64,000 nucleotides of DNA from Piper betle (lineage: Eukaryota; Streptophyta; Magnoliopsida; Piperales; Piperaceae): the NCBI GenBank assembly GCA_033002965.1, contig JAURVB010014958.1:52700-116699 (forward strand), given 5' to 3'. The translations under genes and the position numbers were made by a program. The notes beneath the pieces are model-generated. The model had not been told where the DNA came from and did not search any database. It was given only the letters and a program-made list of their open reading frames with translations. Positions 26,940 to 43,625 of the stretch are shown here, piece by piece (the first letter of the stretch is position 1; each line of letters begins with the position of its first letter).

Positions 26940-28330
26940 TTTTATTTTTGTGTTCAAGTTATTGAACCAAAGTGACCCCCGGCTCGGTTGTAAAATTAGG
27001 TGGGGCATCACACCTGGTATATATCAAAGTCTGGTTCTACTTGAGTAATTAATATATACCTTAGCTTATTGAATGTCTAAAGAGTTCACTATCTCCAGGG
27101 TTAGAGTTTGCATAAATCACTTATAGAATTCGTACGGAAGAATTAACTTAAAATGTTTTAGATGGTGGCTAATAAAAAGTCTCAAGATAGTTAGCAAAGG
27201 GGGAATCTAAAGCAGGACCCAGCATAGGAGGTGAACTTAGAACTAGTGGTGAACCCACAACATCGGGCAAACTTAGAGCCAGCCAATGACAACATGTTAG
27301 CCCAGATATAGCCATCCAAGGTTTGGCTCAGTCCACTACAGCAACCCAAAATGCAATGCTAGAATTTGTCGAGAGGATGCCTATATAGGGAGACATTGTA
27401 GCCATAAGTTCAGTGGGTGGCTTAGGTTTGACACCTCCTAGGGTTTAGTAGAAATGGACATCCGCCGATGTCCCAAGCTGAACAAAATTTGGCTAGCTAG
27501 GCACCGAGGGGCCCAATTAAGGTGAAGAATTGGATTAACAATGTAACAAATTACTTAAAGAGCCATGCAAGTTCCTCATAGGCATAAGACTAGGCTAGCA
27601 ATTAGTATGCTTTCAAAGAGGCATATTATTTGAAGTCCATCTATAGCAGAAGGGGGAGATCTGGTTTGAATTTATAACTTCATTCAATGGCCAATATTTT
27701 CTTGAGCTAGTAATTTGGCATAAGGCTCTTGAGCTTGATCTCAATAACCTTAATTAGGGAAATAATTCAATTATAAAGTATGATAAAAAAATTTAGCAAT
27801 TAGAGAATTATCCCTTGGATCAATGGAAAATGAGAAAGCCAGATATAACAAATTCTTATAGTGTTGAGGCTTGAGCTGAGAGACAGGATCAATAGATTCC
27901 TTAGAACTAGTTTGACTGAGATCATCAATACTACAACTAATCATGAGTTAATTAACAAAACCTTTTGGACAGTAAAGTGTGGAGCATCGCAACAATCCAA
28001 ACAAAAGGAAGAGGCAATTGAAGTACAAAACGATGGGATTGAGCATTATGGAAAGAGTTCATACCAAGTGTTTCAATTGTAGGAAGATGAGACATATGAG
28101 GGAATATACAATTCCAAAAAAAGAGGAGGATGAAGATATGTGAAAGGAATACCCCCACTAATTAATGGGTGATTTACGATTTAGTTCTTCTTAGATAATT
28201 TTCAAGGATAAAAATTCTTAAAGGTGGGGAGAATGTAAAATCTTAGTCTGGTCAAATTTTATTAGTTAAATAAATTAACCAAGTGGATTAGACCGTTGAT
28301 CATTTTCATGCTAATTAATGAATCTGTACA
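26940..28330 (+). mobile_element. Ty3/gypsy remnant reduced to LTR end, gag and 3' LTR start
   Basis: An LTR-like end GGGGCATCACA (to 27012) is followed by CCTGGTAT-(ATAT)-CAAAGTC, a decayed tRNA-iMet primer-binding site. From about 27130 a gag remnant is readable (for example AMLEFVERM near 27360) and ends with a knuckle, KCFNCRKMRHMREY at 28066-28107, whose last cysteine has become tyrosine. A polypurine tract AAGGTGGGGAGAA (28221-28233) precedes TGTAAAATCTTAG at 28234, the next LTR start. Protease, RT, RNase H and integrase are absent. The 5' LTR probably reaches back to about 26400. Confidence 0.72.
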
Positions 28331-28373
28331 AATATGGTTCACTGCACATTAATTGTGCATTGGCGGTGGGGAT

Positions 28374-29387
28374 AGGAGTGTCCACGACGCGGCACCCTCC
28401 TTTGTCCACGATGCAGGAACCCTTTTGTCCACATTTGTCCGTGTCATGACAGCAAAAATTATTGCAGACACCATCTATGTTTGTGTCCGCAAATTATTTT
28501 CAGATGCCGATCGTGTTTGTTGGGAAAATTTTTTGCAAATACGGACAGATACACATACGCAAATATGGATATCACATAAATTAATATGAAACATAAAATC
28601 ATCATAAATAAAAAAATTTAAACTCACAAATAAATAGAAAAAGATGCATTTTACTAAAATAAGAGTTTAAACAATTTGTTTTAAATGTATCTAATGTACA
28701 TAATTTGATTTTTTCTATGTAAGCCAAAGACACATCCCTTCTTTTTCACTACACACTAAAATTTCTAATACAAGTAGTAAATCAACAATATATTTTTAAT
28801 TATGCAAAAATTTTATATTTAAAAATATAACATAAAACTTGAGTTTAAAATATCCTCCATTTCTTACTATACATGTAAAATTCATAATAAAAGTTCTAAC
28901 ACAAGTATTAAATTAATATCTTTTAATTATTCTATGATAAGCCAAAGACACATCACTTATATTATACTACATACTTAAAATTTCTAACACAAGTAGGCAA
29001 ATCAACAACTTATTCTTAATTATACAAAAATTTTATATTTAAAAATACAGCATAAATCTTGAGTTGAAAATATCCTTTATTTCCCACTGCACACCTAAGT
29101 TTCATAATAAAAGTTGTGTGTATTTATAATTTAGACAATCATACAATTCAGATGACAATCCTTTAATCTGTATAAAACAAATGATATCATTCATAACTTA
29201 GAAAATAGTATTAGACAAAAAAATCATTTTAATTTTGAAGTTGACATGTTGTGGCCACATCGGCGGACACTTGTTGCACTATTTTAATATCTACAAGAGT
29301 GTTCAGTCCGAACGGACGGTTTATATTTAATATATGGACAAGGATGCAGACGCAGACTCAAACGTGAGTGATTTTTAGACACCCTTT
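28374..29387. mobile_element. hAT-like non-autonomous element, 1.0 kb, 9-bp target duplication
   Basis: GGTGGGGAT occurs at 28365-28373 and 29388-29396, immediately outside ends that read AGGAGTGTCCA on the left and AAAGGGTGTCTA on the reverse strand at the right. The ends are GC-richer with GTCCGTGTC/GCAGACGCAG words; the centre is AT-rich. Inside, a block starting AAGCCAAAGACACATC (28721) is repeated from 28939 with a period of about 218 bp over about 180 bp. No transposase frame. A hAT-type 8-bp duplication would fit equally well. Confidence 0.78.
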
Positions 29388-29396
29388 GGTGGGGAT

Positions 29397-30127
29397 GGAT
29401 ATATACATCTGATATCAACAATTCCATTCTTTATCAGACTCTTTGGGATCATATGGAATATGATTTGAATATGTATATATTATGTTTGTATTCAAATTAT
29501 CTAGGGATGGAATATGAGTTTAGGGTGATGTGATTAATATTCTATTTAAATAAGTTATATGTTAGACTTTTATGGAATTATATGTTACCCCCCAGGGACA
29601 AACTCCAAGGGACCGTCTCTAATCCTCGATTATTTCTGGCCTTGAAGATTGTGGAAAATCAGTCAATTTTTATGGGCATTTGAAAGCTATGTACTTACAT
29701 TGGATATCTGTAACTCTAAGTCTCTAACTTGGGCCGAACGTGAATACGTTGCTCAAGCCCACAAACTTAATCAAAATATAGTAACTTGGGGCGCATTTCG
29801 ATGAAAAATAAGAGATTAAATTAATCAAAATATAGTAAAATAAAAATAATATATTGAATTATTATAGTGTATCTTTTATTTAATTAGAATTTATTCATAA
29901 AATCAAAGTTTATCATCTTGTTATTTAATACTTAAAGTTCATCCATAAAATTGAAGTAGGTCACACATGACCCGACATTTATGTCTTTGTCTAGTGTACA
30001 TAATGGACAAAGTAACTTCCTTTTTTACAAAATAATGCATATTTAACATAAAAAATTTTAAATACAATGAAATACATATTAAATAATGTAAACAAATCTT
30101 TAAATATAAATATACATGCCAAACTTG
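29397..30127. other. AT-rich 3' flank of the GH1 gene
   Basis: No gene recognised. Confidence 0.6.
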
Positions 30128-33440
<3,313 letters not shown>

Positions 33441-33617
33441 GTTTATAATCGAAGCCCAATAATGTACAAATCCACAATTCAACTGAGTATCCAGGAAGTA
33501 ACGTAGAATTTAATCTTGATGAAAAGCGAAGCACATATATGGGAAAGAAAGAGAGCATGATACGTATAACTTAAATCTGCGTGCAGAAGGCAAGGAAGAG
33601 AGGTGCAGTATTGTTCG

Positions 33618-33627
33618 CTATATATAG
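33618..33627 (-). promoter_or_regulatory. TATA box of the intact GH1 gene
   Basis: CTATATATAG on the minus strand, about 180 nt upstream of the ATG at 33440. Confidence 0.55.
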
Positions 33628-33719
33628 AGAAGTCGGAGGTCGCTAAAATCAAAATCAAATGCTGAAAATTAAAATTTTGGTCTTTATCGTGGAGATGACT
33701 GCTACATTGAAGACGCAAC

Positions 33720-36700
33720 AGCCACGTATATATAATTGTTGCCTACATATTTGATAGCAGTAAGTCATCCTTATTTTTTTCAAAGCAGCACAAAGTCATA
33801 CTTAGGAACCAAATCACGCATGCATTAATGTTTTATTCTGTTGTAATCGTACATATCTATTCACAGATCGGCCTTTTTTCTATTCAACAAATTAGCTTTC
33901 TACCTAATTACTTGCAGAAAAATATATGATGACCTAATTGATGCAAATTAGCGGATTCTGGAACATTATCTAGTGAATCTAAATATATAACGATCAGGTG
34001 CATATATATATATTATATATATATAATATCAGATAATCGAATAAAATACCATGCTTATGCAGCAAAAGCTATGCATAAATCCTTGTCATGTAACATAAAA
34101 ATAACGTCCTGGCATTTTGATCATTTACATTGGAAAATAATGAAAGGTAATCCTATGGGATGCTTGTAAAACTGGTTTTCCAAGACGTAATGGATTGAGT
34201 TTGACACGTGAGGTTGCGATCCAATGTGGCTTATTGTTGAAGATAAAAATTTTGCTTACGTGTAATTGGTGTTATCTGGACTGATTTTACGTGCAGAAAA
34301 GTGGTTTTGACTGATCGGGGGCTTCCCTGACTTTTTGCCACATCCGAGCACGACAGAATTTTTTTTTTTGCCTCATCTAGGCTTTCTAGAGGGATTGTCC
34401 CATGGTGGTGTTTCCAACTAAGCAGGGGTCTTTAGCCATTTAACCTACTCTTGTTAATAAAGTAGGAACTAAAAATCATTCTGAAGAAAAGTAGGAATTT
34501 TAACTAATTTATATACAACAAAATAAAAAAATAAATCAAATTATTGTAGTTCGTCTCCTCATTTAGTTAAAATTAGAATATAATTATTTCAATGACATTA
34601 AACAATTATATGATATCTTATTATTTAATGAGAATTATCTATTAAATTAGAGTCTATCTTTAAAATTGTCAGCCCATAGTTAATTTTAATTTATTTTTCA
34701 CCTATAATAGGCCTTGCGTACTCCCTTGAAGGGATTTCGTTTCTGTTTAATTTACGTCATGTTCTGAGGTTTCAAAGAAAACCTGCTAATAATGAACAAT
34801 ATTTAATTAAAAGTCCAAACACTCACAAATCATATCAAAGCAACAATATAAAGAAAATAATCCAACGCAAGGTTTATAATGATGCCACGCCTAATACTTT
34901 AATATATATAGTCTCATCATATGTTAGAACATCAACGATGAAATGTACGTGTACATCATAACATCCTAGAGCATATCCATAAATTGCATCCAATACGAAA
35001 TCACTTTTACCAATCGAGTCTTCGTCAAACTCCTCGTTGGAGGGTATATATAGACAACATTTGACTGGTCGTTGCAGCTACGCATTCGTTGTATTTTCGC
35101 AAGTGACGAGCCTCTCGCTGTGCATATTTTGCCTTGCGACGGCTTGTTCCTCAACCATTTCTCTTCTTACAATAACAAGATCAATACAACATCTCATAAT
35201 GGGCAAATAGCTTTTTATTTAGACGCTAGCTATCTTTGTTTTGTTCTTACCATTCACATCCTACCTCCTTATATACAAAATTAAATACCAAAAGCATCCT
35301 GACCATATGACTCTCTTCTACATCATTTTCATTAAAAAATAGTCCGGATGGCTTGTAGTGCTAACTATGAACTTACAGTATTACAAAGCTGGAATCTGAT
35401 GTCTATATTTTTAATCTTAATATAAAATCATTATCTCGGTGGCAAGACTGTCAGTCAAGCTGCGATGTACTAATTTGGGACATCGAAGCCGTCGTCTCCC
35501 AGCATCAGAAGACACCAGAAAAAACATCATAGTCCATACAATTCAGTTCTTTCACCTGCTCACATAGTCTATGAGCCTACCAATTTGCATAGTTGCGCGT
35601 GTATTCATTGTTTCGGATAGGTTATGAGGTGAAGTTTTGAGGAAAGGGAAATAAAATTGTGTACGTTTGTGGCTTATATATATATATATATATGATCATG
35701 ATTTTTTCGAATTGCATTGTAAGTTATTTCATAAGTGTGACTTGGTGAAGGATATTTGTGCTTTGTATATTTTGTGTCTAGAAGGAAAGAATATATATGG
35801 GTTTATTGAAATCCTTGATTTACTTACATGATATATATATATGCTAGGCAAAATGTCATAATATATATACAAGGTCAATATTAACTATAGACTCCAATTT
35901 TGTGAATAACTATCATTGAATAATGCGATGGACTATAGTATCTATAGTATCTGATATCCTAGAGATCATATATAGACGACTTCAGTTGTAAAGATATACT
36001 TTAAATAAGTAAAGAGATAAACAATCATAATTTGATTGATTTTTTTAATATTTTGATTAGTTAAATCTTCTACTTATCATTATGGGCTTACTTTTAATTC
36101 TTTGTATTTATTGATAAGAATAAATATCCATCTCAGTCGTAAAAGGAATCCCTCCATCATGGTTGGTAAGTAGATGGTCCAAGTTGTGAGGATAAAGGTC
36201 CAAGTTTGGGATAAAGATGTTGAATGCATTGGAAACTAAAACACTATGGATATGTTGATGGAAAGTCAAGTATGGGAAGTTGGAGATTCCAACTTGGCGT
36301 ATTAGAGAGTTCATACAGTTTGCCTATAAATACATATTTATACACTGTGGTTTAGGATCTAAATCAACAAGTTAGAGAGTTGACTTCCGCTGAACCTTAA
36401 AGAAGTTTTGGAAGAAGTTTACCATTATTAATGTGGAGTTTTGTTAATTGGGTTCAATTGAATTGTCAATTATTTTTCAAATTGATCTCTTGTTGATATC
36501 TTCTAGAAGCTATCCATATATGTCTCAACATTGTTTGTTTTTTATGACATAGTTGATTTGTATCCATGTGAGAGTTTTTGTTCGCTGTGTAATTATTCTT
36601 TGATTGTATCTTGATAATCATGTTTTTCTTTCTTCATTTTGAAAAACATTTTCATGTTAAATTTGTGTCTTATTGTGTAACTTTTACTTTAACATTTTGT

Positions 36701-38270
36701 TATAATTATATTGTTACACTAACGGATAAAATTGAAATTAGGTATAAATATTCCGGACAAGGGACTTACAAATTACTCTCACAATCTTTGTATTCTATTG
36801 TAATGTTTGTGATGCATAGTGAGCCCAAACCTTTATATCTTTGCCCCATTTCAGCGGCGGCTGCAACAAGTACCGATGTCCTACATGTAAGATGCTTTAA
36901 GTGACAAATTTTGCAACTCCATAGAGAATGTAAACAGAGACACGCAGTTTAAAGCGTGCCTCGAAAAAGATATAATTATCCAAGTTAGTGTTTCTCGAGC
37001 GTTGGTTATGTTAGATCTGACCATCCAAAATTAAGTTTTTATATACTTCTCGTCAAAATGAGCGTTTTTACCATATAATTTCCCTATATATATCAAACCT
37101 TATTAACCAAAAAACAAAAAAGAAAATGAAGATAGGAAAAGCAACCTTGGGTTGTTTTTTGGCATGAGAGATTGGCTTATATTTGATGTTTCACTATTTC
37201 ATTCAGATGATAAATTAAAGACTAGCTACTACTACTAGCTTGTTTGCAACTTTGCACATGCTTTTCATCAAGCTCTATGCGTTCTTACTAATTTTGCTTA
37301 TATCTCTGGTCGCTTGGAACATGGTAAGATTAAAATTATGTGGAGGCAGCTAAAATTGTAACTAAGTCGGCTCATTGGAGTTAAGTAGTGTTGTAGGACA
37401 TCTATTAGTATTTATTATTTAGGAGTTTTATATATTTTTTCTTATTTTAAAGATTTATATGAAATTTTTGTTTTTTTTATTTTACTGTAGTTTTTTTAGT
37501 TGCTTATAAATATGAGGTTAATTTCATTGTGCGTAGATATTTTTGATGGAATATTAAATTTAGTTGTGTGCCTCTTTTTCCAGTTTTTTCTTTCTACTTT
37601 CCTCACGTATTCATTTCTTCCATTTCGATTTGATTTTTATCCCTTTGAAATTTCCTCTTTTGCAAGTTTGAGGGTTCTTCTAATTTCTGAATTGCTACTT
37701 ATCCCCATTTTTGCTTGGGTAAAGAAACAGAGTCAATGCCAAATTGATTCATTATATAAATGTAAGGCTAATCTTAAATAAACATCTATATTTTCGCTTG
37801 TAAGTCTTTGAATTGAGAAATGCATAACCTATAATATTTCTTTTAAGAAAAATAATCTTGTTGAAGGTCTTAATGTAAATTTTACCTGTAAGCCCAATGA
37901 GCAAATAGAGAATCATGGCCCATTTGTTTTTAAATTAACAAAATAATCGTAAGGACATTTAATGAATGAGTGATTTGCTTAAAGTTAATTAAGCCTTATA
38001 TTGGCAGGATGGTCTTACAAGAGATTATCACTCATCTTTTAAATCTTGATTTAACTTAAATTTCAAGGAAGTAAATGATCTTATAATAATTTTGTCACTT
38101 TGAAAATTAAATAATTCCGACCATGAACTATTGTTAAAAAGAATACTTATAATATTTGGCTCGATTAACAATGGATCAAGTCAACTCAAGTTAAAATATG
38201 TTTGGCGTTAAATGAGTATAAACAATGTTAATTATCTTGCCACTTCTTCGAGAGTGGGCATACTCATAGG
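33720..38270. other. Gene-free AT-rich region
   Basis: No gene recognised. A TATATATA-type sequence at 35043-35051 (plus) is followed by an open frame at 35072-35284 with no known motif. 36320-36900 has an LTR-like flavour (CCTATAAATACA followed by a leader-like stretch) but no flanking match was found. Short TA tracts occur at 34000-34027 and 35675-35693. Confidence 0.45.
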
Positions 38271-38271
38271 T

Positions 38272-39054
38272 AAGGCTGCTAAACGAGCAAGTAAGCTGAG
38301 CTCAATTTATGCTCGAACTCGACTCAAATAGTTCGAAGTTCATTCGAACTCGGCTCGAAATCGAACGAGTTTTCAACACATATGCTCGAAATCGACTCGA
38401 ATATTTTTTATAGTGTTCGAGTTCGAATACACTTAAACTGTTTAATTTTAATGAGCTCAAAATCAGCTCGTTCGTGAGCTCGAAACCAGCTCGATTATAA
38501 AGTCAACATGGATTGATCCCACGACCTCCAAGTTTTGGAAATGAAGACCTCTCATCTATCTCACTACTTTGTCATTATATTGTATATAAATAAATGTAAC
38601 TAGTTATAATTAAACTTATTAGTATATATATATAAAAACTATTTTAGTTGGGGGCAAATAATTTTTCTGTCTTCAATTTTAATCTAGATCGTTCAATTAC
38701 AACGACGACCCAAATTTGATTAAAAAAAGAAAGCACCTTACCACCACCATCATTTAGTATGTAATTAATAATAACATTTATTTATAATTTTAAATATATT
38801 TTGAGTAAACAATTAATATTATTTATATTATTATATTATTTTATCGAGTCATGTTTGAGTCAATTTCGAGTTGAGTTCGAGTTATAACCAAGTCGAATCA
38901 GGTTGAATATTGGCTTGTTCAAATTCGACTCGTAGGATTCGAGTTCGAGTCGGGGTCGAGCTCGAATATTTAAATATTGAATTTCGAGTCAAGTCGAGCC
39001 GAACCGAGCCGAATGCCAAATGCTCACGAATTGGTTCGCTCAATTAACAGCCCT
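38272..39054. mobile_element. Non-autonomous DNA element, family related to 8730-9185
   Basis: The left end reads AAGGCTGCTAAACGAGC; the right end, reverse-complemented, reads AGGGCTGTTAATTGAGC, an imperfect terminal inverted repeat. Subterminal zones on both sides are packed with TCGAG, GAGCTC and TCGAAC words (38300-38500 and 38840-39010) around an AT-rich core. Flanks ACTCATAGG and ATTCATGAG agree only partly, so a target duplication is uncertain. No ORF. Confidence 0.62.
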
Positions 39055-39059
39055 ATTCA

Positions 39060-41177
39060 TGAGCTAAGTTTTGTTTTTTGTTTTTGTCAAGAACTAGTGG
39101 GCTAAGCTTGCATCAAGATCATGAAATCATGAAATATATAGTTTGCTTGTTCATTAGTGAAAACTTGGCAGGCAGATCTTGTCAGTTCAATGCATCCGAT
39201 CTACCAATAAGCGAAAAGAGAGCATGAAGCAGCCAAAGTAATGGCGATGCGCACTTAGAGCAGAAAAAAGGTCTCCATTGAAGGTTGATAATGTATCCAC
39301 TACAGTACAGGAAAACACTGAGTGGGACTTCACTTTACTGATTTAAATACGTAAGCGCTAAGATGTGCTATTGCGGTTCAACATGTCCCCCACTAATCCC
39401 AAAGCCCTGCCCATATATAGTCCCCTCAGGAGACATGATAAAAGCGTATACGTTGAGTATTGTTTGCAGCTTGTTCGATCTCGAGCACTATAATGGTGGG
39501 TTCTATGGCCTCTGCAGCACGCACTTGGTAAGTCACTTTATATGCGGTTATATACTGCCCCACGAAAATTTTCAGCTCTAGGCCACTCCTTGGGTCCTTC
39601 TACTTTCATTTGATGGGCAGCCATGAATATGAATAAGAGGCAATTATGCTGGCCTTTGGCGCTTTTCAAGGGCCTCCTAACAAACAAGTAGGACAAAGAA
39701 AATAAAAGGAAGTTTTTTAAAAATTTTCTTCGAAATATGTACTGGTTTTGTTGGATCGTATTAGCGTCAACAAACTCATCGATCGAGAAATCATCTTGTG
39801 ATATCAAAAGAAAAAAGAAAACCTTACTAATGAGCTTACAAAGCAATTAAGTAACAGGAATGACTGGACGAGTTCATATCAAAACATCCAACGTCGACAG
39901 ACATTTCTAGCCAAGTAGCTTCCTCGTCAGCTTGGTATTTCTCAAATCTAATCAACAATTCTATCTGATCAGATGGAAATTAAGAATGTCAAGAATATTG
40001 TGTCTAATTTTGGGCTCAATCAGATGTAATATATATAATTGAAATCCCATCCATACAATGACTGGGAAAAGTTTCTTGTAAAGTTGGTAGGGACCTTAAA
40101 TCGATACTGATAAACGTTTATAGTCCTCATTTGAGCTCTAGAAGGGACAACACCATAAAGATTCTGACATGCTGGACTGCTTACGGCATCATGCCAGGTT
40201 ATAGGCGAGAATGTATATAGGTCAATGCATGATTCATTTGTATGGAGCTCCACTTTCCTAAATTTTTCGTCGATGAGGCATGTCTTTCTCACTGCTGATC
40301 AAATTATTAGCTCAAAATTGACTTTGAAGAACAAATATATAGCTGGCTCAAAATGGCGTTTTTTCCGTTTCCCATTTATAATCGTATAATTTGGAGAAGA
40401 ATCGCGAAGGTTAGTGGAAGCTTCTGTAGAGAGTGATCCGTGTCGTACTCTTAGATAAGAACTGTGGCATTTTTTATCTTCTTGGAAGCTTTTAATGTGG
40501 GTAATGCTCATCTTTCACTCCTATGATCCGTTCATCTTCGCTAGATTCCCTGATGATTCATTACACCCGTGCCACAAGATTCCTCTCTACTTGCTGGAGG
40601 GAGTTCTTTACTTTTTTTCTTTTGAAGGGAGCTTCTTTACTGAGTGTGAAATTAACAACCAGCTAGTTGCTCTTTTTATTGACGAATTGAAAGACATATC
40701 TTATCAATTTTCCAGTGGTATTCAAGCTGAGATTAGTGGGAACCTTGGGACAAAGCACTTAAAATATGTAAGCAAATCGGAGCCACAAACCTCGGCGCAC
40801 TGATTTGTCTTACCCTTTTTATAGTGCCATGCGCAAAGGGGGCCAATCATTGATCCAATGCTACCTGTTCTTATTTGCAAATGACGATGGGTACCCGGGC
40901 ATGTCCCCAATCCACAAATAATACATGAATTGTTTAACTCATGCCATAAAAATTATTTTTGCGGGCCTAACGTTTAGAGCATCGATCGACTTTAGATATC
41001 AGCAATCACTTCTATCGTATCAAGCAGCACGACAAGCTGGTTAAGGAAAAGCCAAATCAGTTATGAAAAGGTGGGATATCAAACACGAATTGGTACAGTG
41101 TAGCCGCGGAAAAAGAGAAAAATTAAAATACTAAATTCGGTATATATGTGATATCAATGTGTTTCACAATCTTTTTA
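39060..41177. other. Unassigned region with several short open frames
   Basis: Open frames at 39363-39581 (+), 40292-40020 (-), 40511-40299 (-) and 40495-40803 (+) are denser than in the surrounding AT-rich DNA, and base composition is slightly more balanced. None shows a motif I recognise, and I could not join them with consistent splice sites. It may be a decayed gene of unknown type. Confidence 0.35.
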
Positions 41178-41186
41178 ACTTATTAT

Positions 41187-41710
41187 TAGGGGGAGCATAA
41201 TTAAGTGAATCGAGAACTGAACCGAATTGAACTAAACCTGGATAAATAATTTGGTTCAATTCCGAAATAGTTCGGTTTGGTTTTCGGTTGGCTGATAGAG
41301 AAATTGAATTCTATATTAATATTTCGTTTCGGAACCAAATCAAACCGAATCAATCGAAATAAGCGATTTTTTTAAAAAGCTATTAAATATTTCTTTGACA
41401 TCAATTATCATAGTATTATAATACTTTTATGATGAATTTTAATTGTTTAATATGATATATATATATATATAATTACTTTTTAAATGATTATGTCCACTAA
41501 GATAATAATATAATTTCAATTAAATAAATAAAAAAATTTATTTTATATAACTTATTATTTAATTTAATTATTCTGTTACCAAACCGGCAAAACCAAAATA
41601 TTGGGTTCGGTTAGGTTTTTAGGTTAATTCAATTCGATTTTGGTTACAAAATCCATCCCCCAAACGTTATTCGGTTCGGTTGGTTCCAAACGAACCAAAT
41701 TCTCACCCCT
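41187..41710. mobile_element. Small hAT-like element, 524 bp, 9-bp target duplication
   Basis: ACTTATTAT flanks the element at 41178-41186 and 41711-41719. The left end reads TAGGGGGAGCATAATT; the right end, reverse-complemented, reads AGGGGTGAGAATTTGG, an imperfect inverted repeat. Subterminal zones carry TTCGGTTTGGTT words on the left and GGTTCGGTTGGTT on the right around an AT-rich centre. No ORF. Confidence 0.78.
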
Positions 41711-41887
41711 ACTTATTATATTGTTATCTATTATTTTTTATTAATTAATTTGTGTTTAATAAAGGTGTTTTAGTCATACTGAATAACTTAATACATGACC
41801 TAAATTTTATTGTAATTTTAACATATTTGCGTACTAATCTTCTACATGAGTTCGATGCCCTCTTGTTACTAAAATAATGACAAATAT

Positions 41888-42034
41888 AAACCGTTAGATT
41901 AAAAATTAATAACAAGGACAGAGGTTGAGAAAGTTTGTACAGGAGGGGGGATAATTTTTACAAACCGTTAGATTAAAAATTAATAACAAGGACAGAGTTG
42001 AGAAAGTTTGTATAGGAGGGGAGATAATATTTAC
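41888..42034. repeat. Two-copy 74-bp tandem duplication
   Basis: AAACCGTTAGATTAAAAATT... at 41888-41961 is repeated at 41962-42034 with only a few changes (for example GTACAGG/GTATAGG and a one-base gap). Recent local duplication. Confidence 0.9.
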
Positions 42035-43011
42035 AAATGTCCATAAGCCAATGTGGCGTAAATGGGTTCACGTGTAAAGTTTGATATGGCTTACATGTGT
42101 GTAAACATTCAAGGAAGCTAATGTGGTCCAAATGTAGAATTTGCGTCTAAAAATAGAACGGCTTATGCGAGTAGTGCACGTGAAGTGAAAAATTACAGCC
42201 AAACAATTTAGTAAAGAATATAAAAAAAATTATAAATCTCATAAATTTGAGATATTGGAATTCACGCTTAATAAAATATCTAAAAAAACATGCATATGAT
42301 CCTCTTAGTTTTCTTCCATTACCTTGAAATAATTTTGGAATCAATCTAATATTTTTCATGACGTAGAATATGTTCTTGTTAATCCTCCCAAAATATATAA
42401 AATCTAAATTGTGTACTTTTTTAAAAGAAAAGATTACATTAAGTCAGTTAGATGTATCACAACTAATATGTAATTTCAATATTAACCAAATAATTAGTCA
42501 AATATCTAAAATATAAGAAGTATTTCAAATCATAAAAAAATCATATTTTAGCTCATATATACTAAAATAAATTTTACTATTTAAAAATAATATTTTTAAG
42601 GCAGAAAGTAGCTTAAGACTCTGATCACAGCACCTCTCATCACAACCGTTCACTCTTAACTATCCATGATTATATTGAGTATATGAAATCCCAAATGGTT
42701 AGTTATATATCTTATATCTATTGGAGCAAAATCTAATATATTAATAGGAATATATTATGACCTTAACTTCAATTTAATGCTTTTAAATAAATAACCACAT
42801 TTATAAATTTGTACTTGAGCCAAATCATTACATTGATAATATAGATTAAAGCCCTTCTAAAGGTGGGTTCTAATCTTTATCATGCATCTATGAATTACCA
42901 TTCATCGCTAAGACGTAATTACTTCAGAGTGACTTTGATGAAGGGCACTAAGTACCTTCCTTCATACTTTAGAGAGTTTTCATTAAAAAATTAAAGTTCA
43001 TGTTCCCTAAA
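42035..43011. other. AT-rich intergenic
   Basis: No gene recognised. Confidence 0.55.
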
Positions 43012-43625
43012 TGTTGGTATTTTCCAGCCTCCTTGGTCCCAAGTCAAGAAAAAAACCCCAATAAGGCGTTGTGGCATTGGGTCACACAAACCAACCTGAT
43101 TTTGGCTAGTTTATGTGTTAACCAATTTAGACATGTTTTGTGGCAACTTATGTTTAATTTAAGAGTTTTTTATGTAGAGAGAGAGAGCATATGGTATGTG
43201 TGGAAGCTTAAATTATGTGAGAGATAAAAAGAGGAGAAAGAGGTAAAGGGCCAATTTGGTATTGAGTGGAAGATTGGAGTCTCGATTTTAGTTTGGATCA
43301 TCGACTCATTGTTTCGTCACCATCATTCACCAACTTCGATGGTTTCCTTACTCTTGTATTAATTATCCAATTCATTGGTAATTGATTTTATTTGTATTTG
43401 GGAGTTTGTTCTCTAAGAATTCTATGATTATCATTGTTGACTAATCATAGTGAATTTAGGTCTATTGCCACTGTGGTTTTTCTCACCAATTTTAAGGTTT
43501 TCCACGTAAAATTTGGTGTCTATCTTATTTTATGATTTTGTGTTTTTCATGATCTCATTAGTTTGTTTGTTATTCTATATTTGTGGTCACTGAATCTGGG
43601 ATTTTATTTGTGGTAAATCCCAACA
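43012..43625 (+). repeat. 5' LTR of copia element (left end decayed)
   Basis: Aligns along its length with 47670-48288 (GGCATTGGGTC/TG, GTATGTGTGG, TTATGTGAGAGAT, AAGATTGGAGTC/AAGATCGGAGTC, TAAAATTTGGTG, TTTTGTGTTT-TCATGAT). It ends CCCAACA at 43625, just before AGTGATATTAGAGTTTGG, a decayed primer-binding site. The first roughly 45 bp of the 3' LTR have no match here. Confidence 0.82.

Noticed and set aside
36320..36900. Possible LTR and leader (CCTATAAATACA box)
   Set aside because: No matching second LTR, primer-binding site, polypurine tract or polyprotein motif was found, so no element is called.
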